Under the pieces are notes generated by a model, which was not told the DNA's origin, did no database searches, and saw only the letters and a list, made by a program, of their open reading frames with translations. Positions 36,864 through 46,593 of a DNA stretch of 64,000 nucleotides are shown here, piece after piece (position 1 is the first letter of the stretch; each line of letters begins with the position of its first letter). The DNA lies in assembly GCA_001898405.1 (NCBI GenBank), contig MKTW01000020.1, positions 62,001-126,000 of the forward strand. The letters are read 5' to 3'. Source of the DNA: Sphingobacteriales bacterium 44-61. GTDB taxonomy: Bacteria > Bacteroidota > Bacteroidia > Chitinophagales > Chitinophagaceae. A program made the position numbers and the translations under genes.

Positions 36864-37355
36864 TTACTTCTTACTCTTTGTTTTAAACGACCATGTCACA
36901 TACATCTCACTCACCACTTCTCCTTCTTTATTATGACCAACTGATCTGGCTCTTACAGTCCTTGCCTCACCAGTAGCGATTGCCTCATCGATCATCTTTT
37001 TAAACAACTCGCCATCTTCACAAACAAAAGTGGTGCGCCCGGTTGCTTTCTTGAAATATTCCGATTCCACTTTCAGCACCAGCATCGACACAGCGGGTCG
37101 CATTTTATACAAATGCGCCATTCCTAATACCCCGGTGCTCATCTCACCCGCCATGCTCAGGCAGGCGAAGTAAGTGGAACGAAAAGGATTCTGGGAAAAC
37201 CATTTGAAAGGGACTGTTACCTCACAACGCTGCTCATTCATCTGCCTCACTCTTACACCGGCAAAAAATGCGCTTGGCAATTTTACCAACAGGAATAGCC
37301 GGAATTTGACCGGGCTGCTCATGAGCCGGATAAAGGAAGATGTGTGTTCACTCAT
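36864..37355 (-). CDS. DUF4442-type hotdog-fold protein
   Basis: 163 residues with the hotdog pattern of the DUF4442/PaaI-like families: RVRQMNEQRCEVTVPFKWFSQNPFRSTYFACLSMAGEMSTGVLGM and an alternating C-terminal strand set ending VTWSFKTKSKK. Most relatives lack a strict catalytic motif; acyl-CoA thioesterase or lipid binding is possible. It starts 3 bp after the thioredoxin-like gene. Confidence 0.8.
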   Translation of the reverse strand: MSEHTSSFIRLMSSPVKFRLFLLVKLPSAFFAGVRVRQMNEQRCEVTVPFKWFSQNPFRSTYFACLSMAGEMSTGVLGMAHLYKMRPAVSMLVLKVESEYFKKATGRTTFVCEDGELFKKMIDEAIATGEARTVRARSVGHNKEGEVVSEMYVTWSFKTKSKK

Positions 37356-37358
37356 GCT

Positions 37359-37853
37359 TTATTCTTTATACTGCGCAGGGTCAAGCGCGCCACGCGTCCA
37401 GTCCAGGAAAAAACCTTTTACTTTTTCCTCATCATAACTTTTACCACTTTCCAGGTAGCCGGAGTTTTGCGTATGCAGCAGTTTCCCTTTACCATCCAGT
37501 ATCAGGAACACAGGAAAACCAAAGCGCTGCGGGAATCCATATTTAGCCAGTATCTTACTATTCGTATTTTCTTTACTCCAATTAAGATGATACTCCACAT
37601 AATTCGCCTTCACCAGGGAATCAATTGATTTATTCTCTGTCACAAAATTGTTGAACCGCATACACCAGATACACCAGTTGCCACCGATCTGTATAAATAC
37701 ATGCTTGCCCTCCGCTTTTGCTTCTTTTATTGCTTTAGCGATTTCTTTTTCCGCGTTCTCTTCAGGTTTATACAGGTTGAACTTTGACAGGTCCTGGGCT
37801 TGTGTTACTGTAGTAGTTACAATAAGCAGCAGCAACAAAATACTTTTCTTCAT
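37359..37853 (-). CDS. secreted thioredoxin-like protein
   Basis: 164 residues with a signal peptide (ILLLLLIVTTTVTQAQ). A thioredoxin_7/DUF255-like fold: GKHVFIQIGGNWCIWCMRF contains the CxxC pair (CIWC), and GFPVFLILDGKGKLLHT carries the cis-Pro loop. Probably a periplasmic thiol oxidoreductase. It is 15 bp downstream of the C1 peptidase gene; a redox role in folding or activating that cysteine protease is possible. Confidence 0.87.
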   Translation of the reverse strand: MKKSILLLLLIVTTTVTQAQDLSKFNLYKPEENAEKEIAKAIKEAKAEGKHVFIQIGGNWCIWCMRFNNFVTENKSIDSLVKANYVEYHLNWSKENTNSKILAKYGFPQRFGFPVFLILDGKGKLLHTQNSGYLESGKSYDEEKVKGFFLDWTRGALDPAQYKE

Positions 37854-37868
37854 AATTCTTATCCTCTT

Positions 37869-39461
37869 TTATTTTTGTTTATCAAATGCCACGATAGTAG
37901 CAACGGCTTTATTATCATTGGCATTTACCTTAAAATAAATACGTCCATCCGATGTATTGTTGAACGATGCTGATCTTATCAGGATGCTTTGCAACGCTTC
38001 GTTCACTTTACCGGCATATGATGGCTGACGGCTACGGCTGATCGCACTGTTCAATTCATTATAGTTCAGTTCGTCTTTGCTGGCAACGATCGCAATATAA
38101 TCCCTGGTTCCGATCGTATCTGCTTCCATCGACTGATCACGGGGAAATAACCTGTAACCAGTGATACCGCAATAAGGCGAATGTTTGGAAACAGTTTCTC
38201 CCGGCTTCAGATAAGGGAATAATACATAACTGGAGCCGTCCTGTTCCTGCCCGAAGATATAAATATAACATTCAGTGGCATTTTCGATAGACATCTTAAA
38301 CCGTGTGCCAGCACGTATAGGCGATACGGTTTGAAAATTATTGGTGCCTGCAGATCTTAACTGTATATATTTCCCATCTGCATTGTTCACCAGCCCAATG
38401 GAACATTCCAGTGGGATATTGGCCACTTTTCCTCTTTTTGGCAATGGATCTATACCATAAGCTTCTTTTACATAATTTTTAAAATCACCATAGCGCACCC
38501 AACCTACTCCATCTTTTCCCCATTCAGGACCCCAACTGTTCATGATCTGGAATGCACCGCCAAACTTGCGGTCATCATAGCCTATCACGCACATAGCATG
38601 GCCGCCCATACCTACCTGTGAGGCGTCCATTCCCTGGGGCTGCCATAATTCCCTGCCCATCATGTCCTGCATAAAGCTTTGTCCTACCATCATCCCGATC
38701 ACTACCGGCGCATCTTTGGCAAGGTGTTCCTTCACTGCGCGAACATTGATGGAGCTTACATTATCACCGTTGGTCAGTCTTGTAAAACCATGTATTTTAT
38801 ACTGTCCGGCTTCCTGTTTCTGGTTGCCGTTAGGCTGAGTAGTGCAGTCCTGATCAGAATAAGGAAACTGATTCAATGGCAATGCACCCTGTTTAGACAT
38901 CTGTTCCATTGCCCTTTGTATATAAGAACCCTGGCAATCGTCGAGCCCGATCTGGTTATACATAAAGGAAGGGCTGAATTTTATCTGGTTAGGGTCAACG
39001 CCTGTGGATGCTGCTTCCAGCACTGTCCTAGCTCCATAAGCACTGCTCCAGGCTACGCAACTGCCCTGTTGGCCCTGGTTGCCTCTTGCAGGAGCAAATT
39101 TCAGGAGCGATACAGACTCAGGCAGGGGATTCTTTCCGGCATCATCTTCCAGGCCTTCATAAACAGATGCTTTGTTGAATTCATTCGGGTTAAAATTATA
39201 GCCGCTTTGCGAAAACAGTGATTGTGCCACCTGGGCCACATTACAACCGCCACCTTTGCCCAACAGGAAGTAAGCAGCTCCCGCCAATACCACCAGCACG
39301 ATAATCCCTTTCCCCTTGAATAAACCCAACAGTAAAGGCAATAAAGCTCCTAAACCACCACCGCCGCCCGGAAAATTTGACCGGCCTCCGCCACCTCCGC
39401 TATCATCGTTATAATCATTCTGATTAGGGTCTTTGGGATCATCTGTCATTCGGATAGGCAT
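37869..39461 (-). CDS. membrane-anchored papain-like (C1) peptidase with DUF4384-like tail
   Basis: 530 residues. N-terminus is Asp/Asn/Gly-rich (DDSGGGGGRSNFPGGGGG), then a single membrane helix (about 48-68). Papain-type domain: GNQGQQGSCVAWSSAYG (nucleophile Cys), GGHAMCVIGYD (His), IMNSWGPEWGKDGVGWVRY (Asn). The C-terminus (RAGTRFKMSIENATECYIYIFGQEQDGSSYVLFPY) resembles DUF4384. The peptidase is predicted to face the periplasm. First gene of a four-gene run. There is no clear pro-peptide. Confidence 0.88.
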   Translation of the reverse strand: MPIRMTDDPKDPNQNDYNDDSGGGGGRSNFPGGGGGLGALLPLLLGLFKGKGIIVLVVLAGAAYFLLGKGGGCNVAQVAQSLFSQSGYNFNPNEFNKASVYEGLEDDAGKNPLPESVSLLKFAPARGNQGQQGSCVAWSSAYGARTVLEAASTGVDPNQIKFSPSFMYNQIGLDDCQGSYIQRAMEQMSKQGALPLNQFPYSDQDCTTQPNGNQKQEAGQYKIHGFTRLTNGDNVSSINVRAVKEHLAKDAPVVIGMMVGQSFMQDMMGRELWQPQGMDASQVGMGGHAMCVIGYDDRKFGGAFQIMNSWGPEWGKDGVGWVRYGDFKNYVKEAYGIDPLPKRGKVANIPLECSIGLVNNADGKYIQLRSAGTNNFQTVSPIRAGTRFKMSIENATECYIYIFGQEQDGSSYVLFPYLKPGETVSKHSPYCGITGYRLFPRDQSMEADTIGTRDYIAIVASKDELNYNELNSAISRSRQPSYAGKVNEALQSILIRSASFNNTSDGRIYFKVNANDNKAVATIVAFDKQK

Positions 39462-39586
39462 AAGTGTAAGTTTTAGTAATTAAATGTAGGAAGTTCAGGG
39501 CAGATTTGTATCAATTCATATTTTTTACAAACCCTTGCACCTTTTTCAAATAAGTTTTGCCAAATTTGATAAACGCTTACGGAATC

Positions 39587-40471
39587 ATGCAAAAAACCAC
39601 CTTCTTTTTCTTATTGTTTTTATTGGCAGGTATTTACTCCAATGCGCAAAAAATTACGGGTAAACTGAGCTTTCACCAGGGCGATACGCTTGCGATCAGT
39701 GTTGAGGTAAAACAAACAATTGCCCAGCAGGCTATGGGCCAGGCCATTGATTTTAACCTGAATGGTCAGGCCGGTCATTATTATAATGTCACCAACAGCA
39801 CGGAAGACAATAGCACCCTTCATCATAAGGTGCAGAAATTGCAATTCGATTTTGATGGAATGGGTCAGAAAAAAGGGTTCAATTCAGACAATAAAAAAGA
39901 TATTGACGGGCAATTCGGAAAGCCGATCAAAGAAATGCTGGGCAAAGAATTTGATATCATCATTGACCCCAATGGTAAAACCCTACTGGTAAAGCCCGAA
40001 AAAGTTTCACTGGAAAAACCTGATGAGCGCTTTGCCCTTATCGCTAATATGCTGAAAGACCTGACCAGCGTGGTATATCCGCCGGAAAAAGGGAATGCCA
40101 GCTTTTTTAAGGTGTTACCGGAAGAAGGCGCTGCTATTGGTGAGAGCTGGCAGGAAACATTCAAAAACGAAAATGAATCAGGTATTACCACCTATACCCT
40201 TTCAGCGGCAACAGATTCCACTATTACCGTTGATTTCAAAACAGTTTCTTCTTCCAGCTCCAAAGCGGAAATGATGGGAATTGAGACAAATACCACCATG
40301 AAAAGCAATGCTGCCGGCAGGATCATTCTTGATAAAACTACCGGCATCATCCGCGAAAAGACAAATATGATTGAGGCAAACGGTGCCACAGAAGCTATGG
40401 GCAACACTATGCCGATCAATTCGAAAACAACGATCTCAATTGTTGTAACCCGTTTGCCTGCCGGGCAATAA
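39587..40471 (+). CDS. secreted DUF6263-like protein
   Basis: 294 residues from ATG 39587, which opens a signal peptide (TTFFFLLFLLAGIYSNAQ); an earlier in-frame start is less likely. The body is beta-rich with repeats of polar strands (GESWQETFKNENESGITTYTL, SNAAGRIILDKTTGIIREKTN). This resembles DUF6263; I hold that assignment loosely. It ends 8 bp before the convergent phytase gene. Confidence 0.65.
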   Translation: MQKTTFFFLLFLLAGIYSNAQKITGKLSFHQGDTLAISVEVKQTIAQQAMGQAIDFNLNGQAGHYYNVTNSTEDNSTLHHKVQKLQFDFDGMGQKKGFNSDNKKDIDGQFGKPIKEMLGKEFDIIIDPNGKTLLVKPEKVSLEKPDERFALIANMLKDLTSVVYPPEKGNASFFKVLPEEGAAIGESWQETFKNENESGITTYTLSAATDSTITVDFKTVSSSSSKAEMMGIETNTTMKSNAAGRIILDKTTGIIREKTNMIEANGATEAMGNTMPINSKTTISIVVTRLPAGQ

Positions 40472-40479
40472 AACAGAAC

Positions 40480-41571
40480 TTACTTTGTCAGTACTTTCAA
40501 TCCCCCTTTCTCTGCAAGGTCTTTCCATGCATAGAACTGGAATGTTCCTCCTTCGCACATGGCGGCAAACAGCCCTCCGGGAAAACCGGGCAGGGTTATA
40601 GAAGTAATATCACTGCCATCACTCTGAAGAGTGGAAACAGGAATAGATACCAGCAGGGAATGTTCATGCGGTTTACCTGCAGAGCCTTCACGCGGATATA
40701 CATTGAACTTATTGGCCGATTGGTCAGACACTAAAATATAACCGGTGCCATCAGGGAATTTGTAAATGGAAATACCTTCATTATCTTCTTTGAACTGACC
40801 CTGACCAAATAAAGCCAGTTCTTCATTTCCTTTTTGTGGATCTGCATAATATTTCCTGATGCCTATCTGTTCATCGGAATAATATACATAGCCCAATTCA
40901 TTGTCAACTGCAATGGATTCTATTTCCTTTTTGCCTGAATATTTACCGAATTTCCGGACCAGTTCGCCAGTGACCATTCCTTTACCATTATCTTTTAAAA
41001 GATATTGTTCGAGATAACCTTCTGCAGGGCCGCTTTTACGGCTAACGATTGCGAAAATGCTTTTATCAGACGGGCGTGTGTATAAGGCAATACCCATCGG
41101 AGCGCGCGCTGCTTCACCTTTGAACACTTCTATACCACCGCCATCTATTGCTTTCATGGCCGGCAGGCTGAATACACGGACCTGGTTCAGATCGCGTTCC
41201 GTGGCAACGGCAATATCCACTGTTGTATCCCTCCAGGGCAGGCCATAGGCAATATCCACATTATTCATCCGGTGCAGGCCGGTAACGCTGCGCTGCCTGT
41301 CTATCTTTCCGTTCAGATTGAACACGTACAAGCCTCCATTGGAAGAGCTTTTATCCGTGCCGATTATCAGGCTGCTGTCAGGCATTGCAGCATTGATCCA
41401 GATGGCAGGATCATCACTGTCATCAAATACTTTTTCCGTAACCACAAGAGGTTTTATCGTCGTCGAGTCCTTTACGGATGTGGCACCGGATTGTCCATTT
41501 TGTTTACAGGCAGTGATCAGCATTGTAAGGACCAGCCCGCTGAAGAGTCTTTTATGCAGTGAGTTCATCAT
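40480..41571 (-). CDS. beta-propeller phytase, lipoprotein
   Basis: 363 residues with lipobox (MLITACKQ). Diagnostic phytase motifs: DDPAIWIN, SLIIGTDKSSSNGGLYVFNLNGK, ERDLNQVRVF, APMGIALY, VDNELGYVYYSDEQIGIRKY, EDNEGISIYKFPDGTGYILVSDQSANKFNVY, SDGSDIT. It releases phosphate from phytate with Ca2+ in the family. Surface or periplasmic lipoprotein. It follows the TonB receptor gene by 7 bp, forming an uptake pair. Confidence 0.94.
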   Translation of the reverse strand: MMNSLHKRLFSGLVLTMLITACKQNGQSGATSVKDSTTIKPLVVTEKVFDDSDDPAIWINAAMPDSSLIIGTDKSSSNGGLYVFNLNGKIDRQRSVTGLHRMNNVDIAYGLPWRDTTVDIAVATERDLNQVRVFSLPAMKAIDGGGIEVFKGEAARAPMGIALYTRPSDKSIFAIVSRKSGPAEGYLEQYLLKDNGKGMVTGELVRKFGKYSGKKEIESIAVDNELGYVYYSDEQIGIRKYYADPQKGNEELALFGQGQFKEDNEGISIYKFPDGTGYILVSDQSANKFNVYPREGSAGKPHEHSLLVSIPVSTLQSDGSDITSITLPGFPGGLFAAMCEGGTFQFYAWKDLAEKGGLKVLTK

Positions 41572-41578
41572 TAAACTT

Positions 41579-44434
41579 CTATTTACTCAAGTCAAATTTG
41601 ACACCCATATTAAAACGTGGGCCATAATATTCCAGCTGTGCAGTCCTTTCTGAAATACCCTGATAATAACGCAAAGGCTGATTGGTGAGGTTATTCGCTT
41701 CAGCAAACAAACGGAATTTGGGAGTGAATGCATAAGAAGCATTGGCATCCAGGAAAAACTGCTTGCTGTAATAGCGGTCGAAGAAAGCATCTTCATTGTA
41801 CCCTGCATCATCACCGTCATCCACATAGGAAGAAGTGAAATTGCCAGACAGGCGCACTACCACTTTTTTGTTTTCATAAGACAGTGATGCATTGAACATA
41901 TGCGGAGCAGCACCAGGCAGTTTCACATTGCTGCGGATCAGCTTGCCCGATCCGTCGTAGATACCTTCTGCTTTGGAATGCGTGTATGTATAATTCAGAT
42001 ATACGCCAAACCCTTTCCAGAATCCAGGCAGGAAGTCCAACTGGCGCTGAATAGCTGCTTCAAAGCCCCATACAGTAGCACCATCGCCATTACGACGCTG
42101 GGTGAAATCCCAGTTATCACCGGCAGCAATAGGATTGGTTACGCCAGGGAAGTCGCTGGCGAATTTAGCCTGCGTATAATTTTTGTCGATATAAGTGTAA
42201 AAGAACCGGTTGATCTTTTTGTAGAACACACCACCCGAAATAATACCAACTGATTTAAAGTAGTTTTCAGCCATCAGGTCAAAGTTGGTAGAGCGTACAG
42301 GCTCCAGTTTGGGGTTGCCGGCACTCAGTTCCAGGTCGCTGGGAACGATGTTGAAATAAGGAACAAGATCATAGTAGCGTGGACGGGCCAATGAAGTGGT
42401 CCATGCACCTTTCAACACAAAATTGTCAGTCACCTGGTAGCGGAGGTTAATATCAGGCAATACATCTGTATAATCATTTTTAAGATTAGCAGTTCCTTTC
42501 AGGTCTTCCTCGTCTTCAACAATATTACCGGTGTAATCGATATGCGTACGTTCTACACGCAAACCGATATTGGCAGAGAACTTATCAGTGAAATGCTGGC
42601 GCAGTTCTACATAACCTGCAATGATCCGTTCCCTGGCGTTGTAATTGCCTGCCAGGTATTCTGCAGGTGCATCAGATTCCTCATACCGGGAAGCATTCCT
42701 GAAATCAAGACCACCGAGATAAGCAGCACTAACAAATTGGCCAGCTGCATACTCCCTTGGGAAAAAGTTGCTGTAAGAACGGTCAACTAATGGAAGCTGA
42801 CTGATATCCCCTAATGAGGTCAGCGGCTCATATTCGAAGAAGTTGTTGTTCCTTACTTTCTTCTTTGTGCGCAGCCTGGCGCCGAATACCAGATTCCCTT
42901 TCTGGCCGTTCACGATAGAAACAGGCAGGCTGAAATCAAGTCTTCCGTTAATATCCTGCTCATACTGGTCCTGGAATTGTTCAGTCAGCTCATTCAGGCG
43001 GGTATAAGAAGTGAGTGGCGTATTATCAGTCAGCAAAGGATATTCAGGTTCCGAAATATGCTGATTGATCGTGATGCTTCTTCTGCCCATGGAGATATAG
43101 CGTTCATTCGGCCTTTTCTCTGATGCTTTGGCATATTGAATACTCCAGTTGGTTTTCAGTTTGCCAAACTGGTGATCACCTTTCAGCGCAAGGGAACGTA
43201 CTCGCTGATCTTCGAGGCGGCGGCCTTCATTGCGGCCATTGTCTAAACCGCCTTTGGTTTGGCGAAGTACTTCACCATTGGTGTAGCCGGTGATATTGCC
43301 TGATCCATCATAGATAAGATCATCCGGATAATCTTCTTCATCACCACGGTAGCGGTGGCGAAGACGGAAGCGATTCTCCTTATCATCCCTCCAGTTATAT
43401 ACACCGGTAAGATAGATCGTGTTCAATTTATTGATTGAAAAATCGAATGTAGCACTCAGGCTTCTGCGGATGCGCAGTTCGTCATAAACACGTATATCGT
43501 GATCGCCGATGAAAGGCTTACCATTAGCATCTTTCAGCCAAACAGACTCCAGGTTGTCTGAACCGAATTTATTACGGTTGAAAGAACCACTTACAACAAA
43601 GCCTAATTTTTGATTAAGCACACGGTTACCAATAATAAAATTGGCTGTACCGATAAATCCATCACGGATAGGATTGAAACCTCCTGCCAGGGTACCAGAT
43701 ACACGAAGGCCATTGGGAGCCGAGCGTGTTACAAGATTAACTGACCCGCCAATTGCATCCGCATCCATATCCGCCGTCAGTGTTTTATTCACTTCCACCG
43801 TTTGTATCATGTCTGTAGGGATCAGGTCCATCTGGATGCGACGGTTATCTCCTTCTGCAGAAGGAATCCTTTCTCCATTCAATGTTACAGAGTTGAATTC
43901 AGGTCCCATACCTCTCACTACTATGTTACGCGCTTCGCCCTGGTCATTTTGCATGGTAATGCCAGGAACACGTTTAATGGCATCACCTATATTACCATCA
44001 GGAAAACGGCCCATCTGATCGGCACTGATGATATTGGTAACACGTTCACTGTTTTTTTGCTGGTTCAGTGCGCGGGCCTGGCCTTTCAGCCTGTCGCCCA
44101 TTACCACTACTTCCGAACCGGTAGTAATGGCCTTACCGGAGAGAGTTTCAATAAGCTCTGTACCTTCAGCGCCAATATTTATTTTTCTTTCTACAGGGCT
44201 GTAGCCGATATAAGAAATACTAAGAGTGTAATTACCGGCAGGAATATTAGATAGTACCAGCTCCCCGTATTGATTGGTTACACCAGCGAATTTACCAGGA
44301 GTAAGTGCTACTGAAGCGCCGGGAAGATTCAGGTTATCTTCATCCTTTACTTTCAGTTTAAAAGCACCTTTTTGTGCTGTTGCAGTAAAGCAATACAACA
44401 GCAGTATGCCGCATAGCGAGATTAATTTACTCAT
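41579..44434 (-). CDS. TonB-dependent receptor, phytase partner
   Basis: 951 residues: signal peptide, CarboxypepD_reg-like domain (about 22-100: GAFKLKVKDEDNLNLPGASVALTPGKFAGVTNQYGE), plug with QGEARNIVVRGMGPEFNSVTLNGERIPSAEGDNR, then a 22-strand-type barrel ending in FNMGVKFDLSK. It has no SusD partner. The barrel shows a typical IroN/TonB-receptor aromatic pattern (YSNFFPREYAAGQFVSAAYLGG). The adjacent phytase (7 bp downstream) points to import of phytate, its breakdown products or bound metal. Confidence 0.93.
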   Translation of the reverse strand: MSKLISLCGILLLYCFTATAQKGAFKLKVKDEDNLNLPGASVALTPGKFAGVTNQYGELVLSNIPAGNYTLSISYIGYSPVERKINIGAEGTELIETLSGKAITTGSEVVVMGDRLKGQARALNQQKNSERVTNIISADQMGRFPDGNIGDAIKRVPGITMQNDQGEARNIVVRGMGPEFNSVTLNGERIPSAEGDNRRIQMDLIPTDMIQTVEVNKTLTADMDADAIGGSVNLVTRSAPNGLRVSGTLAGGFNPIRDGFIGTANFIIGNRVLNQKLGFVVSGSFNRNKFGSDNLESVWLKDANGKPFIGDHDIRVYDELRIRRSLSATFDFSINKLNTIYLTGVYNWRDDKENRFRLRHRYRGDEEDYPDDLIYDGSGNITGYTNGEVLRQTKGGLDNGRNEGRRLEDQRVRSLALKGDHQFGKLKTNWSIQYAKASEKRPNERYISMGRRSITINQHISEPEYPLLTDNTPLTSYTRLNELTEQFQDQYEQDINGRLDFSLPVSIVNGQKGNLVFGARLRTKKKVRNNNFFEYEPLTSLGDISQLPLVDRSYSNFFPREYAAGQFVSAAYLGGLDFRNASRYEESDAPAEYLAGNYNARERIIAGYVELRQHFTDKFSANIGLRVERTHIDYTGNIVEDEEDLKGTANLKNDYTDVLPDINLRYQVTDNFVLKGAWTTSLARPRYYDLVPYFNIVPSDLELSAGNPKLEPVRSTNFDLMAENYFKSVGIISGGVFYKKINRFFYTYIDKNYTQAKFASDFPGVTNPIAAGDNWDFTQRRNGDGATVWGFEAAIQRQLDFLPGFWKGFGVYLNYTYTHSKAEGIYDGSGKLIRSNVKLPGAAPHMFNASLSYENKKVVVRLSGNFTSSYVDDGDDAGYNEDAFFDRYYSKQFFLDANASYAFTPKFRLFAEANNLTNQPLRYYQGISERTAQLEYYGPRFNMGVKFDLSK

Positions 44435-44527
44435 AAGTCTGCGTTAATTTGCGGCGAAAGTAAAGGCGTGGTATTACCTCAATGTTAGAGAAGTGTGACC
44501 AAAACGTTACGGCGAAGAAGCAACAAG

Positions 44528-45733
44528 TTATATTTCAACAACATTACGCAGAAGATCATCCATTACATCCCTTTTCCTTATTAAATGCGCTTTGCCTTCT
44601 TTGATCAAAACTTCAGCAGGTTTAAACCGGGAATTGAAATTGGATGACATTTCAAATCCGTATGCCCCTGCATTATAAAATACGAGATAATCCCCTTCCC
44701 GTATTTCATTCATCGTTCTGTCCCAGGCAAACGTATCCGTTTCGCAGATATTTCCTACAATAGAATAGGTCTTTTCGGCACCATCGGGATTGCTGATATT
44801 TTGTATGCGGTGATAAGCGTCATAAAACATTGGGCGGATCAGGTGATTGAACCCGCTGTTCACACTTGCAAAAGTGGTAGCTTTTGTTTCCTTGATCACA
44901 TTCACCTGCGTAATAAGATAACCGCAGGCGCTAACCAGGAATTTACCCGGCTCAAACCATATCTCCAGGTTTTTAGCCTGTGGATGATTATCGAATGCTT
45001 CTTTTACTTTTTGTGCCAGCACATTGATATCGATCTCCTCATCACCCTGGCGATAGGGTACTTTAAATCCACCGCCAAGGTCTACTGACTTCAATTCAGG
45101 AAAATGCGGAATGATATCAAACAGCACATCGATGCCTTTTACAAATACATCCGCATCTTTTATATCGCTGCCGGTGTGGATATGAAGGTCAGTAATAGCG
45201 ATATGGTATTCTTTTACTATAGCGAGTATACGGTCCAGCTGCTCCACCGGTATGCCAAACTTGCTTTTATCATGCCCGGTCGATATTTTGAGATTGCCTC
45301 CTGCCAGGATATTCGGTCGCAGGCGAATGCCTACGGGGTAAGTATGTCTATAAGCTTTTCCGAATTTTTCGAGATTGGACAGGCTGTCAATATTGATATT
45401 CACACCAAGCTCTTTCGCTTCAGCGATCTCTTCGAAACCGATGCCATTGGAAGTATATAAAATACGTTGTGGGGGAAATCCTGCGTGTAAAGCCAGTTTC
45501 ACTTCGTTGATAGAACTGCAGTCGATATTGGCACCTAACGAATGAACGTATTTCAGCACATTGATATTCGTGAGGGCCTTGCAGGCATAAAAGAAAACCA
45601 CCTTGCTGCCATTGAAAGCACTGGTCAGTTTTCCGTATTGTTCTTTGATCTTTTCTGCGTGATAAACGTACAGGGGCGTACCGAACTCTTTAGCGGCTTC
45701 CTGTAACTGGCGGGATGATAATTGCTCAGACAT
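44528..45733 (-). CDS. lysA: diaminopimelate decarboxylase
   Basis: 401 residues. The PLP lysine lies in VVFFYACKALTNINVL (about residue 47); other motifs are HTGSDIKDADVF, DLGGGFKVPY, EPGKFLVSACG, and GNICETDTFAWD with the catalytic Cys-Glu region. It catalyses the last step of lysine synthesis, meso-diaminopimelate to L-lysine, in the cytoplasm. 33 bp after scpB on the same strand. Confidence 0.96.
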   Translation of the reverse strand: MSEQLSSRQLQEAAKEFGTPLYVYHAEKIKEQYGKLTSAFNGSKVVFFYACKALTNINVLKYVHSLGANIDCSSINEVKLALHAGFPPQRILYTSNGIGFEEIAEAKELGVNINIDSLSNLEKFGKAYRHTYPVGIRLRPNILAGGNLKISTGHDKSKFGIPVEQLDRILAIVKEYHIAITDLHIHTGSDIKDADVFVKGIDVLFDIIPHFPELKSVDLGGGFKVPYRQGDEEIDINVLAQKVKEAFDNHPQAKNLEIWFEPGKFLVSACGYLITQVNVIKETKATTFASVNSGFNHLIRPMFYDAYHRIQNISNPDGAEKTYSIVGNICETDTFAWDRTMNEIREGDYLVFYNAGAYGFEMSSNFNSRFKPAEVLIKEGKAHLIRKRDVMDDLLRNVVEI

Positions 45734-45766
45734 AGCCAGCGAAGATATTGATTATTCGGCGTTGAT

Positions 45767-46465
45767 TTATTCTCCGCTCTCTTCAGCTTTGTCTACCAAT
45801 TCGCCCTCTTCAGATACAGACAATACTGTATCCTCTTCGTTGCCCTCGGTTTTGTTTTCTGTAGTATCCTCATCGGTTACTTCAGCATCTTTGATAACAG
45901 TGGGCTGCACCAGCTGCTCTGCCAGCACTTCTTTGATCTTTGGCAGGTCATCAGCAGAGTTGATACCGAAATAATCCATGAAGTTTTTGGAAGTGGAATA
46001 AACCAGCGGGTGACCCGGCAGTTTTTCATTCCGTCCGCTGATGATGATCAGTTCCTTTTCCAGCAGTTTTTGCACGGCATAATCAGAGCTTACACCGCGG
46101 ATGGCTTCTATTTCTCCTTTGGTTACGGGCTGTTTATAGGCAATAATGGCCAGTGTTTCCAGTGATGCAGCGGATAATCGTTTGAGGAATTTATCGCCGT
46201 TGAGCTGGGCGATGGTTTTATGATAATCCTTTTTGGTAAGGAATTGCCAGCCTCCGCCGCTTTGCCTCATTTCAAAGGGATAAAACTCAGAGTCATATTT
46301 TTCTCTGATGCCTTCCATGGCTGCTTCCACCTGGTCGAGAGAGATCTTATCTTCCATAAAACCAAATGCATTGTTCACCAGTTCCGTCACTTCCAGTGAT
46401 GTCAGGGCTTTGTCGCTCGCAAAGATCAACGCTTCTATATGAGGTATCAGATTGGTTATTTCCAT
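45767..46465 (-). CDS. scpB: segregation and condensation protein B
   Basis: 232 residues. Two winged-helix domains: IPHIEALIFASDKALTSLEVTELVN..., SLETLAIIAYKQPVTKGEIEAIRGV.SSDYAVQKLLEKELIIISGRNEKLPGHPLVYSTSKNFMDYFGI. The last 60 residues are an acidic, disordered tail (EDTTENKTEGNEEDTVLS), longer than in B. subtilis. It works with SMC and ScpA. Starts the scpB-lysA pair; scpA is not in the window. Confidence 0.96.
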   Translation of the reverse strand: MEITNLIPHIEALIFASDKALTSLEVTELVNNAFGFMEDKISLDQVEAAMEGIREKYDSEFYPFEMRQSGGGWQFLTKKDYHKTIAQLNGDKFLKRLSAASLETLAIIAYKQPVTKGEIEAIRGVSSDYAVQKLLEKELIIISGRNEKLPGHPLVYSTSKNFMDYFGINSADDLPKIKEVLAEQLVQPTVIKDAEVTDEDTTENKTEGNEEDTVLSVSEEGELVDKAEESGE

Positions 46466-46593
46466 AATCGAAAAATCATATTGTAGTACCGGCCAAATTA
46501 GTCATCCCTTCCAAACAGGACAAATGAGATTATACACATTATTCCTGTTCCAGGCTTGAACTTGTGCATAAAAACCCAGCAATAATGGTGGAA

